A stretch of DNA of 64,000 nucleotides from Phocaeicola oris. GTDB lineage: Bacteria > Bacteroidota > Bacteroidia > Bacteroidales > Bacteroidaceae. Positions 54,993-63,254 of this stretch are shown here, in pieces. The notes under the pieces are model-generated. The model worked only from the letters and a program-made list of their open reading frames with translations. It was not told the origin of the DNA and did not search any database. How positions within the stretch are numbered: the first letter of the stretch is position 1; every line of letters starts with the position of its first letter. The position numbers and the translations under genes are program-made. The stretch spans positions 1-64,000 of the forward strand of contig NZ_JAJLQX010000012.1 of NCBI RefSeq assembly GCF_021295095.1, written 5' to 3'.

Positions 54993-55131
54993 CATTGCAA
55001 ATATATAATATATTTTTCTTTTAAAAACATGAAAGTATTCATCATTGTTCGTTAATTATGCTTTATTAACAATTCGTATAATAAAAAGAAAGAATATACT
55101 TCTTCTTTTCGACGGAATAAAATCGAGCTAA

Positions 55132-55646
55132 TTAACGCGAATTCAATAAGATATAAGTATCTATAAGCTTGATGGCTGGTTCAGGTTATTTTACCATATA
55201 TTTTTATAATGCAGTTTTTGCTGAAAGGATATGTTGAACCTAAACTTTAGGAATAAAGGTCTTACAGCGTATTTGAACGATGTTTTAGCCTTTTCGTCAG
55301 ATTCATTAAATTGGTTATCAAGAGATTTTGAAAAGTGATTCGCATGAATCGTCCAACTCATACGGATGATTCTTTTGTTTCACATTAGTGAAACGCATGA
55401 CTCACATAGGTGAAACGCATGACTCACATTAGTGAAACGCATGACTCACATTAGTGAAACACATGACTCACATTAGTGAAACGAGAAAATCTTCTGAAGA
55501 ATACGGCAACTTATACGATTCACTTTTCACGTTCATACGCATTCGAATAATAATTGTTATGGGTGGTTGACAAGAGAGTCGTGTATTACTTCAAAAAAGT
55601 AGTGATGACCGGCTTGTATTATTTAAATTCGTCGAACTCACATTAA
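55132..55646 (+). repeat. Intergenic repeat family, longest full-length copy H
   Basis: Its 515 bp run from TTAACGCGAATTCAATAAGA (55132-55151) to the imperfect inverse AATTCGTCGAACTCACATTA (55626-55645). The array is 55377-55482 (106 bp = 18+4x22), spacers atta, atag, atta, atta and atta. Inner arms are inverted too: GAAAAGTGATTCGCAT at 55330-55345 faces ATACGATTCACTTTTC at 55513-55528. The left flank is about 80 bp longer than in copies B and F. Confidence 0.85.
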
Positions 55647-55661
55647 TTTGTAAGAAGTACG

Positions 55662-55669
55662 TATCTTTG
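55662..55669 (+). promoter_or_regulatory. Bacteroides-type -7 box (TATCTTTG)
   Basis: It is an exact TAnnTTTG match 22 bp before the miaB ATG and only 16 bp after the end of repeat copy H, so the -33 region lies within the repeat end. Confidence 0.6.
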
Positions 55670-55691
55670 CCAAGAAATTAAAATTATTTAT

Positions 55692-57065
55692 ATGACCAAT
55701 GAAATTACAGGAGCAGACTTAAAATCTGCAACTGAGAAAGAGAAGAAACTCTTTATTGAGACGTATGGATGTCAGATGAATGTGGCTGATAGCGAAGTTG
55801 TCGCTTCTATTATGAAGATGGCCGGATATACTGTTTGCAATCAATTGGAAGATGCTGATGCCATATTTATGAATACCTGTTCTGTCCGTGAGAATGCTGA
55901 GAACAAAATCTATAATCGTTTGGAGTATTTCCATTCTTTAAAGAAGTCCAAAAGACCTCATCTGATAGTTGGTGTACTCGGATGTATGGCTGAGCGGGTT
56001 AAAGATGATCTGATACGAAATCATCATACCGATTTAGTGGTTGGACCTGATTCTTATCTGAGTTTACCCGATTTGGTTGCTGCGGTTGAAGCAGGAGAAA
56101 AGGCGATAGATGTACAACTTTCTACAACAGAAACTTATCGAGATGTGATTCCTTCGCGTATCTGTGGGAATCATATTTCCGGTTTTGTGAGCATTATGCG
56201 CGGTTGCAATAACTTTTGTCATTATTGCATCGTTCCATACACAAGGGGCAGGGAGCGTAGTCGTGATATGGAAAGTATATTGAATGAAGTTCGCGATTTA
56301 CAGGCTAAAGGTTATAAGGAGGTAACGTTGCTCGGTCAGAACGTGAATTCGTATTTGTTTAAAAAAGGAAACGAAGTGGTTACTTTCCCACTCCTTTTGC
56401 GGACTGTTGCCGAGGCTGTGCCGAATATGCGTATTCGTTTCACCACTTCTCATCCGAAAGATATGAGTGATGAGACGCTTCATGTCATTGCCGAGGTTCC
56501 TAATGTATGTAAACATATTCATTTGCCGGTTCAAAGCGGAAGTAACCATATTCTTAAGTTGATGAACAGGAAATATACCCGCGAATGGTATTTGGATAGG
56601 GTGGCAGCTATTAGGAAAATTGTTCCGGATTGTGGGTTGACTACGGATATTTTCTGTGGTTATCATGATGAAACGGAAGAAGATCAGCAACAGACACTCT
56701 CTTTGATGAAGGAGTGTGCATACGATGCCGCGTTCATGTTCAAGTATTCCGAGCGCCCGGGAACCTATGCTTCGAAACATTTGCCGGATAACATTCCCGA
56801 AGAATTGAAAATAGAAAGGTTAGAGGAGATTATAGATTTACAAAATCATCTTTCTGCTGAGAGCAATGCAAAGGATATCGGCAAGACTTTTGAGGTTTTA
56901 GTTGAAGGATTTTCAAAACGTTCGCATTCCCAGCTTTTTGGACGAACGGAACAGAACAAAGTAGTGGTTTTCGATAGGGGCAATCATCGCATAGGCGATT
57001 TTGTTAAAGTGAAGATAAACGAGTCCAGTTCCGCAACGTTGATAGGCGAGGAAGTGAAAGAATAA
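55692..57065 (+). CDS. miaB: tRNA-2-methylthio-N6-dimethylallyladenosine synthase
   Basis: MiaB adds a methylthio group to i6A37 of tRNAs that read UNN codons. The 457-residue length is normal. The UPF0004 domain has IETYGCQMNVADSEV, MNTCSVRENAENK and GVLGCMAERV, whose cysteines hold the auxiliary cluster. The radical SAM site is RGCNNFCHYCIVPYTRGRE (C-x3-C-x2-C). A TRAM domain closes the protein (QLFGRTEQNKVVVFDRGN, RIGDFVKVKINESSSATLIG). The -33 region of its promoter overlaps the end of repeat copy H. A terminator hairpin follows 6 bp after the stop. Confidence 0.97.
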   Translation: MTNEITGADLKSATEKEKKLFIETYGCQMNVADSEVVASIMKMAGYTVCNQLEDADAIFMNTCSVRENAENKIYNRLEYFHSLKKSKRPHLIVGVLGCMAERVKDDLIRNHHTDLVVGPDSYLSLPDLVAAVEAGEKAIDVQLSTTETYRDVIPSRICGNHISGFVSIMRGCNNFCHYCIVPYTRGRERSRDMESILNEVRDLQAKGYKEVTLLGQNVNSYLFKKGNEVVTFPLLLRTVAEAVPNMRIRFTTSHPKDMSDETLHVIAEVPNVCKHIHLPVQSGSNHILKLMNRKYTREWYLDRVAAIRKIVPDCGLTTDIFCGYHDETEEDQQQTLSLMKECAYDAAFMFKYSERPGTYASKHLPDNIPEELKIERLEEIIDLQNHLSAESNAKDIGKTFEVLVEGFSKRSHSQLFGRTEQNKVVVFDRGNHRIGDFVKVKINESSSATLIGEEVKE

Positions 57066-57070
57066 AAAGA

Positions 57071-57100
57071 TAAGGTGCATTGATGGTGCACCTTAAATTT
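57071..57100 (+). terminator. Terminator of miaB
   Basis: AAGGTGCA at 57072-57079 pairs with TGCACCTT at 57087-57094 around a 7-base loop, followed by AAATTTTAT. It lies between miaB and the convergent PspC gene and could act on both strands. Confidence 0.75.
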
Positions 57101-57117
57101 TATATATCAGCGGGAGA

Positions 57118-57315
57118 TTACAACCGATCTTTTGGCATGATAAGTAACAGAACAAGGTAAACAATTCCTCCGGCAAATGCGGTGAATATGGTTGCTAATG
57201 CCCAAACGATACGGATTAGAGTCGAGTCCCATCCGAAGTATTCAGCTATGCCTCCACATACTCCGCCAATCATTTTATCTTTTACAGAACGAACCAACTT
57301 TTTTTGATTTTCCAT
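57118..57315 (-). CDS. PspC domain membrane protein
   Basis: The protein has 65 residues, a single PspC domain. KLVRSVKDKMIGGVCGGIAE and YFGWDSTLIRIVWALATIFT are the family signature, followed by a hydrophobic stretch (GGIVYLVLLLIMP). In enterobacteria PspC senses envelope stress with PspB. In Bacteroidetes small stand-alone PspC proteins are common and of uncertain role. It is convergent with miaB and divergent from the methyltransferase gene. Confidence 0.92.
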   Translation of the reverse strand: MENQKKLVRSVKDKMIGGVCGGIAEYFGWDSTLIRIVWALATIFTAFAGGIVYLVLLLIMPKDRL

Positions 57316-57454
57316 ATCCTTTTTTTATTATTGTTTCTTCTTGCAAATGTATGAAATTGACAGACTTTCCTCATACTTAATTCTATTAAAAGTTTAAAAA
57401 ATATAGGAGTATGTGATAATTTATTTGTTTCTTTGCAGGAAATTAGGTAGAGAG

Positions 57455-58351
57455 GTGAATAAACTCCATATTGTTACTTGTCCGCTGTGTGGCGGAAATC
57501 ATCTTAAGCCGGTGATGTTGTGTACAGACCATTTTGCTTCGGGGGAACAGTTCGAAGTATGGGAGTGTGCGGATTGCGGTTTCACCTTTACTCAGGATGT
57601 ACCTGTTGAAGCAGAAATAGGAAGGTATTATGAAACACCGGAGTATATCTCGCATTCCGATACCGAAAAGGGATTGATGAATAAAGTTTATCACATTGTT
57701 CGTCAGTTTATGCTTCGTAAAAAAGTTCGTTTGATAGAACGGGCTTCCCATGTAAAGAATGGACAATTGCTGGATATCGGGACAGGTACCGGCTATTTCC
57801 CTTTTACTGCTCAAAAGTTCGGCTGGAAAGTTCAAGCTATTGAGAAAAATGCGAAAGCAAGAGTTTTTGCCAAGGAGCATTTTCACTTGGATGTGCAAGG
57901 CGATGAAGCTTTTGATGTTTTGCCGGATAAGACGTTTGATGTGATTACAATGTGGCATGTGATGGAGCATATAGAGCATTTGAATGAACTTTGGGAACAG
58001 TTTCATCGATTGTTAAAAGAACAGGGCGTTTTAGTTATTGCTGTTCCGAATCATCATTCTTATGATGCTAAAAAGTATGGTTCTTGGTGGGCAGCTTATG
58101 ATGTGCCTCGTCATCTTTGGCATTTTACTCCATCGGTAATTAAAAAGATGGGAGAGAAGCATAAGTTTGAATTGGTTGAACAACATCCGATGCCGTTTGA
58201 CGCGTTCTATGTTTCTATGCTCACCGAAAAGTATAAAGGGGCAAAACTTCCTTTTTTGAAAGGACTATGGACAGGATGTAATGGTTGGTTGCATGCTTTG
58301 CGTGATAAAGGTCAGAGCAGTTCCATGATATATGTTTTTAGAATGAAGTGA
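57455..58351 (+). CDS. Class I SAM-dependent methyltransferase with N-terminal zinc ribbon
   Basis: The protein has about 298 residues. I prefer the GTG at 57455. The ATG at 57413 would add 14 odd residues, and a near -7 box (TTTCTTTG at 57428-57435) lies within that stretch. A zinc ribbon (CPLCGG and CADCGF, four Cys) comes first. The methyltransferase motif I is LLDIGTGTGYFPFTA near residue 105, motif post-I is VQAIEKN, and MWHVMEHIEHLNE is typical of the type-12 fold used on small molecules and cell-envelope precursors. The target is unknown. The ftsX ATG follows 2 bp after the stop. Confidence 0.85.
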   Translation: MNKLHIVTCPLCGGNHLKPVMLCTDHFASGEQFEVWECADCGFTFTQDVPVEAEIGRYYETPEYISHSDTEKGLMNKVYHIVRQFMLRKKVRLIERASHVKNGQLLDIGTGTGYFPFTAQKFGWKVQAIEKNAKARVFAKEHFHLDVQGDEAFDVLPDKTFDVITMWHVMEHIEHLNELWEQFHRLLKEQGVLVIAVPNHHSYDAKKYGSWWAAYDVPRHLWHFTPSVIKKMGEKHKFELVEQHPMPFDAFYVSMLTEKYKGAKLPFLKGLWTGCNGWLHALRDKGQSSSMIYVFRMK

Positions 58352-58353
58352 TT

Positions 58354-59223
58354 ATGGGAAAGAATAAAACTTCTTTTTTTGATATGCAATTTATAACTTC
58401 CGGCATTAGTATCATGTTGGTATTGTTGCTGTTGGGTATGGTTGTGTTCTTTGTATTGTCGGCAAATAACTTATCAAAATATGTTCGTGAAAACATTAGT
58501 TTCGCAGTGATGTTAAGCGATGACATGAAGGAACCAGAAGCTTTGACTTTCCAGAAATATTTGAGTGAGAAACCATACGTTAAGGATTGTATGTTTATCT
58601 CTAAGGAGCAAGCCTTGAAAGAACAGACAGAAACAATGGGTACGAATCCTGCTGAGTTCGTGGGTCATAATCCTTTTCCATCGAGTCTTGAAGTAAAACT
58701 CAAAGCTAATTATGCATTATCTGATAGTATTCGTTGGATAGAGAAGGAGATTCTGTCGAATAAGAAAGTTTTAGAGATAGATTATCCGGAAGATTTGCTA
58801 AATGATGTAAACGGAAACATTCGGAAGATAAGCATTGGATTATTATGTTTGGCAGCTTTGCTGACGCTTATTTCTTTTGCTTTGATAAATAGTACTATTC
58901 GTTTGGCTATTCATTCTAAACGTTTTCTTATACATACGATGACTCTTGTAGGAGCCAGTTGGGGATTTATCCGCCGACCATTCCTTTGGAAAAACGTATG
59001 GATTGGCGTGTTTGCTGCAGTGTTAGCCGATGTAACGTTGATAGGAATGGCTTATGCTCTGGTTCGTTATTGGCCGGAACTGATAGAAATCATCACCCCA
59101 TCAGTTGTTTTGATTGTCATGTCTTCTGTCTTTGTTTTCGGTGTTCTTATAACATTGATATGTTCGTATATTTCTATTAATAAATACTTGCGGATGAAAG
59201 CAAGTGCTTTATATTACATTTAA
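58354..59223 (+). CDS. ftsX: Cell division permease FtsX
   Basis: The protein has about 289 residues from the ATG at 58354. The GTG two codons earlier overlaps the previous stop. Four helices are seen: one near residue 20 (SGISIMLVLLLLGMVVFFVL) and three in the C-terminal half (ISIGLLCLAALLTLISFALI and two more). The extracytoplasmic ECD lies between them. DPEALTFQKYL-like text and NPFPSSLEVKLKANY are FtsX-specific. With FtsE it activates peptidoglycan hydrolases at the division site. ftsE is not in the window. DUF3098, uppP and truB follow, a gene order I recall as conserved in Bacteroidetes. Confidence 0.92.
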   Translation: MGKNKTSFFDMQFITSGISIMLVLLLLGMVVFFVLSANNLSKYVRENISFAVMLSDDMKEPEALTFQKYLSEKPYVKDCMFISKEQALKEQTETMGTNPAEFVGHNPFPSSLEVKLKANYALSDSIRWIEKEILSNKKVLEIDYPEDLLNDVNGNIRKISIGLLCLAALLTLISFALINSTIRLAIHSKRFLIHTMTLVGASWGFIRRPFLWKNVWIGVFAAVLADVTLIGMAYALVRYWPELIEIITPSVVLIVMSSVFVFGVLITLICSYISINKYLRMKASALYYI

Positions 59224-59227
59224 TAAT

Positions 59228-59458
59228 ATGGATAAAAAGAATTTTGCATTTGATAAGGTTAACTTCATTCTTTTGGCTGTTGGAATGGTGATTGTTATCT
59301 TGGGATTTGTATTGATGGCAGGTCCCGCAACAAATGAAACAGCTTTTCAGCCGGATATCTTTAGTGTTCGCCGCGTCCGAGTTGCTCCGGTTGTTTGTTT
59401 TCTTGGTTTCGTGTTTATGATTTATGGCGTTTTGCGAAAGCCGAAAGATAACGAATAA
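59228..59458 (+). CDS. DUF3098 family membrane protein
   Basis: The protein has 76 residues from the ATG at 59228. It has two hydrophobic helices (FILLAVGMVIVILGFVLMAG and VAPVVCFLGFVFMIYGVL) joined by a loop with NETAFQPDIFSVRRVR. This small family is typical of Bacteroidetes and nearly always, as I recall, found between ftsX and uppP. It may help cell envelope synthesis or division, but no function is established. The ATG is 4 bp after ftsX and the stop 9 bp before uppP. Confidence 0.9.
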   Translation: MDKKNFAFDKVNFILLAVGMVIVILGFVLMAGPATNETAFQPDIFSVRRVRVAPVVCFLGFVFMIYGVLRKPKDNE

Positions 59459-59467
59459 ACAAATAGT

Positions 59468-60268
59468 ATGGATTGGTTACAGGCATTAGTCCTTGGCATT
59501 ATTCAAGGACTGACAGAATATCTACCGGTCAGCAGTAGTGGTCATTTGGCTATTGGCGCAGCTTTGTTTGGCGTTGATGGAGAAGATAATCTTACCTTTA
59601 CTATTGCGGTGCATATTGCTACAGTCTTAAGTACATTGGTTATACTTTGGAAAGAAATTGTTTGGATTTTCAACGGCCTTTTTAAGTTCCGGTGGAATGA
59701 TGAGACAAAATATGTGGTGAATATTATTATTTCTATGATTCCTATTGGAATTGTAGGTTTGTTCTTTAAAGATAAAGTAGAAGAGATTTTTGGTTCCGGT
59801 TTATTTATTGTCGGATTGATGTTGATTCTCACAGCTATTCTTCTTGCCTTTTCTTATTATGCTAAGCCCCGAGTAAAGGAACATATTACTAAAAAAGATG
59901 CATTCATTATAGGTTTAGCTCAGGCATGTGCTGTGATGCCGGGATTATCTCGTTCGGGTTCAACCATCGCAACGGGACTAATGCTGGGCGATAAGAAGGA
60001 GAAGTTAGCCCAATTCTCTTTTCTTATGGTTATTCCTCCTATTCTTGGCGAAGCTTTGCTTGATGGAATGAAGATAGTGAAAGGCTCGGCCGAAGGTTCC
60101 ACCGATATTTCTTTAACTGCTCTGATTGTCGGATTTTTAGCAGCTTTCATCTTCGGATGTATGGCTTGCAAGTGGATGATAAACATTGTTAAGAAAGGAA
60201 AGCTTATTTACTTTGCTATTTATTGTGCTATCATAGGACTTATAACAGTTATCGGTACATTAGTTTGA
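59468..60268 (+). CDS. uppP: Undecaprenyl-diphosphatase (BacA type)
   Basis: The enzyme has 266 residues and about seven helices in the inner membrane. It removes phosphate from undecaprenyl diphosphate to recycle the lipid carrier of peptidoglycan and other glycans. The two active-site motifs are intact: [17 protein letters not shown] near residue 15 with the conserved Glu and Ser, and [16 protein letters not shown] near residue 155 with the catalytic Ser/Arg. Overexpression of such enzymes gives bacitracin resistance. truB starts 5 bp downstream. Confidence 0.97.
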   Translation: MDWLQALVLGIIQGLTEYLPVSSSGHLAIGAALFGVDGEDNLTFTIAVHIATVLSTLVILWKEIVWIFNGLFKFRWNDETKYVVNIIISMIPIGIVGLFFKDKVEEIFGSGLFIVGLMLILTAILLAFSYYAKPRVKEHITKKDAFIIGLAQACAVMPGLSRSGSTIATGLMLGDKKEKLAQFSFLMVIPPILGEALLDGMKIVKGSAEGSTDISLTALIVGFLAAFIFGCMACKWMINIVKKGKLIYFAIYCAIIGLITVIGTLV

Positions 60269-60273
60269 TTTAA

Positions 60274-60984
60274 ATGAATTTTATAGAGGGAGAAATTTTA
60301 TATTTTGATAAACCGTTAAAGTGGACATCTTTTTCGGTAGTGAATAAGGTTCGCTATCATTTGAGTCACAAACTTGGTGTGAAGAAGATTAAGGTGGGAC
60401 ATGCCGGTACGCTCGATCCGTTAGCTACAGGCGTAATGATTATCTGTACAGGGAAAGCCACAAAACGTATCGAAGAATTTCAGGGACATACTAAAGAATA
60501 TATCGCCACTTTACGTTTGGGTGCCACTACTCCGTCTTTTGACATGGAGCATCCTATCGATGAAACATATCCTACAGAGCATATAACAAAAGAATTGGTA
60601 GAAAAGACGTTGAAGACTTTTATTGGGAGTATAAAACAGGTTCCTCCTGTTTATTCTGCTTGTAAAGTGGAAGGAGAACGTGCTTATAAGTTCGCTCGTC
60701 GTGGAGAGGAAGTTCAATTGAAACCAAAGACTTTAACCATTGACGAGATAGAATTGTTAGCGTATAATATGCCCGTTATTAAGATTCGTATTGTTTGTAG
60801 TAAGGGTACTTATATCAGAGCATTAGCTCGTGACATAGGTTTTGCGCTTCGCAGCGGAGCGTATCTTATTGAACTTCGGCGGACAAGGGTGGGCAATATA
60901 AAAGTAGAAGACTGTATGAAGGTAGACGACTTCACTGAGTGGTTGGATAAACAGGAAATAGAAAAGCTTGAAAGGAATGATTAG
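60274..60984 (+). CDS. truB: tRNA pseudouridine(55) synthase
   Basis: The enzyme has 236 residues. It makes pseudouridine 55 in the T-loop of tRNAs. DKPLKWTSFSVVNKV is the N-terminal signature. The catalytic Asp is in HAGTLDPLATGVMII, near residue 48. RIVCSKGTYIRALARDIG is the third conserved block. It has no C-terminal PUA domain, the usual short form in Bacteroidetes. It ends the run that starts at the methyltransferase gene. A separate promoter for queA lies in the 129-bp gap that follows. Confidence 0.96.
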   Translation: MNFIEGEILYFDKPLKWTSFSVVNKVRYHLSHKLGVKKIKVGHAGTLDPLATGVMIICTGKATKRIEEFQGHTKEYIATLRLGATTPSFDMEHPIDETYPTEHITKELVEKTLKTFIGSIKQVPPVYSACKVEGERAYKFARRGEEVQLKPKTLTIDEIELLAYNMPVIKIRIVCSKGTYIRALARDIGFALRSGAYLIELRRTRVGNIKVEDCMKVDDFTEWLDKQEIEKLERND

Positions 60985-61027
60985 TATCCCTTTTTGTTTG
61001 ATTTATGTTTTCTTAACGCATAATCTC

Positions 61028-61059
61028 TTGACAACCCCTATCTCTGAGTAGTAATTTTG
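61028..61059 (+). promoter_or_regulatory. Bacteroides promoter for queA
   Basis: TTG at 61028-61030, 21 bp, then TAATTTTG at 61052-61059. The ATG is 54 bp downstream of the box. Confidence 0.55.
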
Positions 61060-61113
61060 CAATAGAATCGTATTTAGACTATTAGGAGATAATAGTTTGT
61101 AAATCATTAGGAC

Positions 61114-62166
61114 ATGAAACTTTCACAATTCAAATTCAAATTACCGGAAGAAAAAATTGCTTTATATCCATCACATTTCCGTGATGAATGTAAGTTAATG
61201 GTCGTCCATAAATCGACAGGTGAGATAGAGCACAAGGAGTTTAAGGAGATTCTTGATTATTTTAATGATCAAGATGTGTTTGTTTTTAACGATACTAAAG
61301 TGTTTCCTGCCAGACTCTATGGAAATAAGGAGAAAACAGGTGCACGTATCGAAGTATTCTTGCTCCGTGAACTGAATGAGGAGTATAGATTATGGGATGT
61401 ATTGGTCGATCCTGCTCGGAAAATTCGCATAGGAAACAAACTTTACTTTGGTGAGGATGATTCTATGGTGGCAGAGGTAATTGATAATACCACTTCTCGT
61501 GGGCGTACCCTTCGTTTCTTATATGACGGCCCGCACGATGATTTTAAGAAAGCGCTTTATGCATTGGGCGAAGCTCCGCTACCTACATTTATTAATCGCA
61601 AGGTGGAATCGGAGGATTTAGAACGTTTCCAGTGTATCTTTGCTAAGAGTGAAGGTGCAGTAACGGCTCCTACTGCGGGTTTGCATTTCAGTCGTGAGTT
61701 GATGAAACGTTTGGAAATTAAAGGAATTGATTTTGCTTATATTACATTGCATGCAGGTTTAGGAAATTTCCGTGATATTGACGTGGAGGATTTGACGAAG
61801 CATAAGATGGATTCTGAACAAATGTTTGTTACTAAAGAAGCTTGCAATGTGGTTAACAAGGCGAAAGATAACGGAAAAAATGTTTGTGCTATAGGAACTA
61901 CCGTTATGCGTGCCATTGAAACAGCTGTTGGTACCGACCAACGATTGAAGGAGTTTGATGGTTGGACGAATAAATTCATTTTCCCACCTTATGAGTTCTC
62001 TTTGGCAAACAGTATGATTAGTAACTTCCAGCTACCTTATTCTACTTTGCTGATGCTAACTTGTGCGTTTGGCGGTTATGATTTGATAATGCACGCTTAT
62101 GAGGTAGCTTTACAGAACGATTATAAGTTTGGAACTTATGGCGATGCCATGCTGATCCTTGAATAA
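61114..62166 (+). CDS. queA: S-adenosylmethionine:tRNA ribosyltransferase-isomerase
   Basis: The enzyme has 350 residues. It moves the ribosyl part of SAM to preQ1 in tRNA, giving epoxyqueuosine. Conserved text includes [29 protein letters not shown]-like [28 protein letters not shown] and [17 protein letters not shown]. Length and motifs are normal. folK follows after 5 bp. No preQ1 riboswitch is seen upstream, so regulation is probably not by precursor level. Confidence 0.97.
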   Translation: MKLSQFKFKLPEEKIALYPSHFRDECKLMVVHKSTGEIEHKEFKEILDYFNDQDVFVFNDTKVFPARLYGNKEKTGARIEVFLLRELNEEYRLWDVLVDPARKIRIGNKLYFGEDDSMVAEVIDNTTSRGRTLRFLYDGPHDDFKKALYALGEAPLPTFINRKVESEDLERFQCIFAKSEGAVTAPTAGLHFSRELMKRLEIKGIDFAYITLHAGLGNFRDIDVEDLTKHKMDSEQMFVTKEACNVVNKAKDNGKNVCAIGTTVMRAIETAVGTDQRLKEFDGWTNKFIFPPYEFSLANSMISNFQLPYSTLLMLTCAFGGYDLIMHAYEVALQNDYKFGTYGDAMLILE

Positions 62167-62171
62167 ATGTA

Positions 62172-62669
62172 ATGGCAACCGTTTATTTAGGCTTAGGTAC
62201 TAATTTAGGAAATAGAGAGCAAAATTTGCATTTTGCTGTGGAACAGATACAGAAGCGGATAGGGGATGTTATCACCTTGTCCGCTTTTTATATGACAGAG
62301 CCTTGGGGATTTCAGTCGACTAATTCTTTTTTGAATGCTGCTTGTGCCGTTCAAACAAACTATACACCTGAAGAACTTCTTCTTGTAACGCAAAGCATTG
62401 AGAAACAAATTGGAAGGAAAGAAAAGAGTATCAATCGAATCTATTCCGATAGGCTTATCGATATTGATATCCTTTTATATGATGAGGTAATTGTGAATTC
62501 AAAGGAACTGGTTATTCCACATCCGCTGATGGAACAGCGACGTTTTGTTTTGGAACCTTTAGTGGAGATAGCTCCGGATGTTATACACCCTATATTAAAA
62601 GAACCGATAAGAACTTTATTTTCTGAAAAAGAAATTTTACTCGAGTCTTATCATCATGCTTTAAGTTAA
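62172..62669 (+). CDS. folK: 2-amino-4-hydroxy-6-hydroxymethyldihydropteridine diphosphokinase
   Basis: The enzyme has 165 residues. It transfers pyrophosphate from ATP to hydroxymethyldihydropterin in folate synthesis. The N-terminal LGLGTNLGNREQNL is the start of the family fold. FYMTEPWGFQSTNSFLNAAC and SDRLIDIDILLYDEVIVNS carry the substrate and Mg-binding residues (the Asp-x-Asp in DIDIL). It ends the plus-strand run before repeat copy I and metK. No fusion to folP or folB is present. Confidence 0.96.
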   Translation: MATVYLGLGTNLGNREQNLHFAVEQIQKRIGDVITLSAFYMTEPWGFQSTNSFLNAACAVQTNYTPEELLLVTQSIEKQIGRKEKSINRIYSDRLIDIDILLYDEVIVNSKELVIPHPLMEQRRFVLEPLVEIAPDVIHPILKEPIRTLFSEKEILLESYHHALS

Positions 62670-62679
62670 TATTCAATTA

Positions 62680-62900
62680 TTCTGTTGATGCGTATGAGTT
62701 GTCGTATTCATCTGCATGAATTTCTCGTTTCACAAGAGTGAAACAATTGTTTCACTTAAGTGAAACGAACGAATCATCTGTATGAGTTGAGTTATTTATA
62801 CGATTCGCTTTTCAAAGTCTCTTGATGAACAATTTAATGAGTTTGATAAAGAAACTAAACCTTTGTTTAAACATATCGTACGGCCTTTTTTATTTAAAGT
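62680..62900 (-). repeat. Intergenic repeat family, reversed copy I
   Basis: The array is 62727-62766 (40 bp = 18+1x22): two full palindromes GTTTCAC-aaga-GTGAAAC and GTTTCAC-ttaa-GTGAAAC joined by AATT, so it has no direction. Left flank GCGTATGAGTTGTCGTATTC and right flank ATACGATTCGCTTTTCAAAG, TAAACATATCGTACGGCC are reverse complements of the family flanks (compare CTTATAGTATGTTTA in copy B). Terminal repeats are missing, so it is truncated. Confidence 0.75.
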
Positions 62901-63085
62901 TTAGATTCATCTCTCCTTTTTGCTGATAACGTATAAAATGTAATCTGCCACCATAACTTTAGAAAGTGACATGAGTTTAAATTATCGGATAGTTTAAGGT
63001 TAGCTGCCGTTATGAAACGGTTTGTATATATCCGTTAAAAATGATAATTTCCTTAAATAACAGATGAATCTTGTTTTTTATTGCT

Positions 63086-63093
63086 TATCTTTG
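63086..63093 (+). promoter_or_regulatory. -7 box of metK (TATCTTTG)
   Basis: It is an exact TAnnTTTG match that places the transcript start near 63100, just before the riboswitch, and gives a leader of about 155 bases. Confidence 0.65.
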
Positions 63094-63106
63094 CAGTCGT
63101 TAAAGA

Positions 63107-63160
63107 ACAGTGGAGAGATTTGAGTAGCTTGCAACCACGAAAAAAAATGCTAAAAACACC
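63107..63160 (+). promoter_or_regulatory. SAM-II riboswitch in the metK leader
   Basis: The RNA fits the SAM-II consensus. Stem P1 is GUGG (63110-63113) with CCAC (63135-63138). GAUUUGA occupies the first loop, UUGCAACCAC closes the stem, and a run of A residues leads to UGCUAAAAA, which forms the pseudoknot. It starts about 10 bases after the predicted transcript start. SAM-II aptamers are known from Bacteroidetes and alphaproteobacteria. When SAM, the product of MetK, is abundant, expression should fall. The 95 bases after the aptamer leave open whether control is at translation or transcription. Confidence 0.85.
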
Positions 63161-63254
63161 TATTGTTTCTTCGTTTTTTATCTACTCTTATTTTGTCCCC
63201 GTTTGATAACCGAATTAATTTATTATTAACAAACTATTTAATTCTTTATTCAAA

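Larger units (their letters stand above)
54842..55691. other. Divergent intergenic region with candidate small RNA and repeat copy H
   Basis: This is 850 bp. From the left: the -7 box of the small membrane protein gene, a candidate small RNA unit on the minus strand (54907-55005), AT-rich DNA, repeat copy H (55132-55646), and the miaB -7 box at 55662-55669. Confidence 0.65.
62670..63254. other. Intergenic region with repeat copy I and the metK leader
   Basis: This is 585 bp. It contains reversed repeat copy I (about 62680-62900), the metK -7 box at 63086-63093, a SAM-II type riboswitch at about 63107-63160, and about 95 AT-rich bases up to the metK ATG. Confidence 0.7.
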
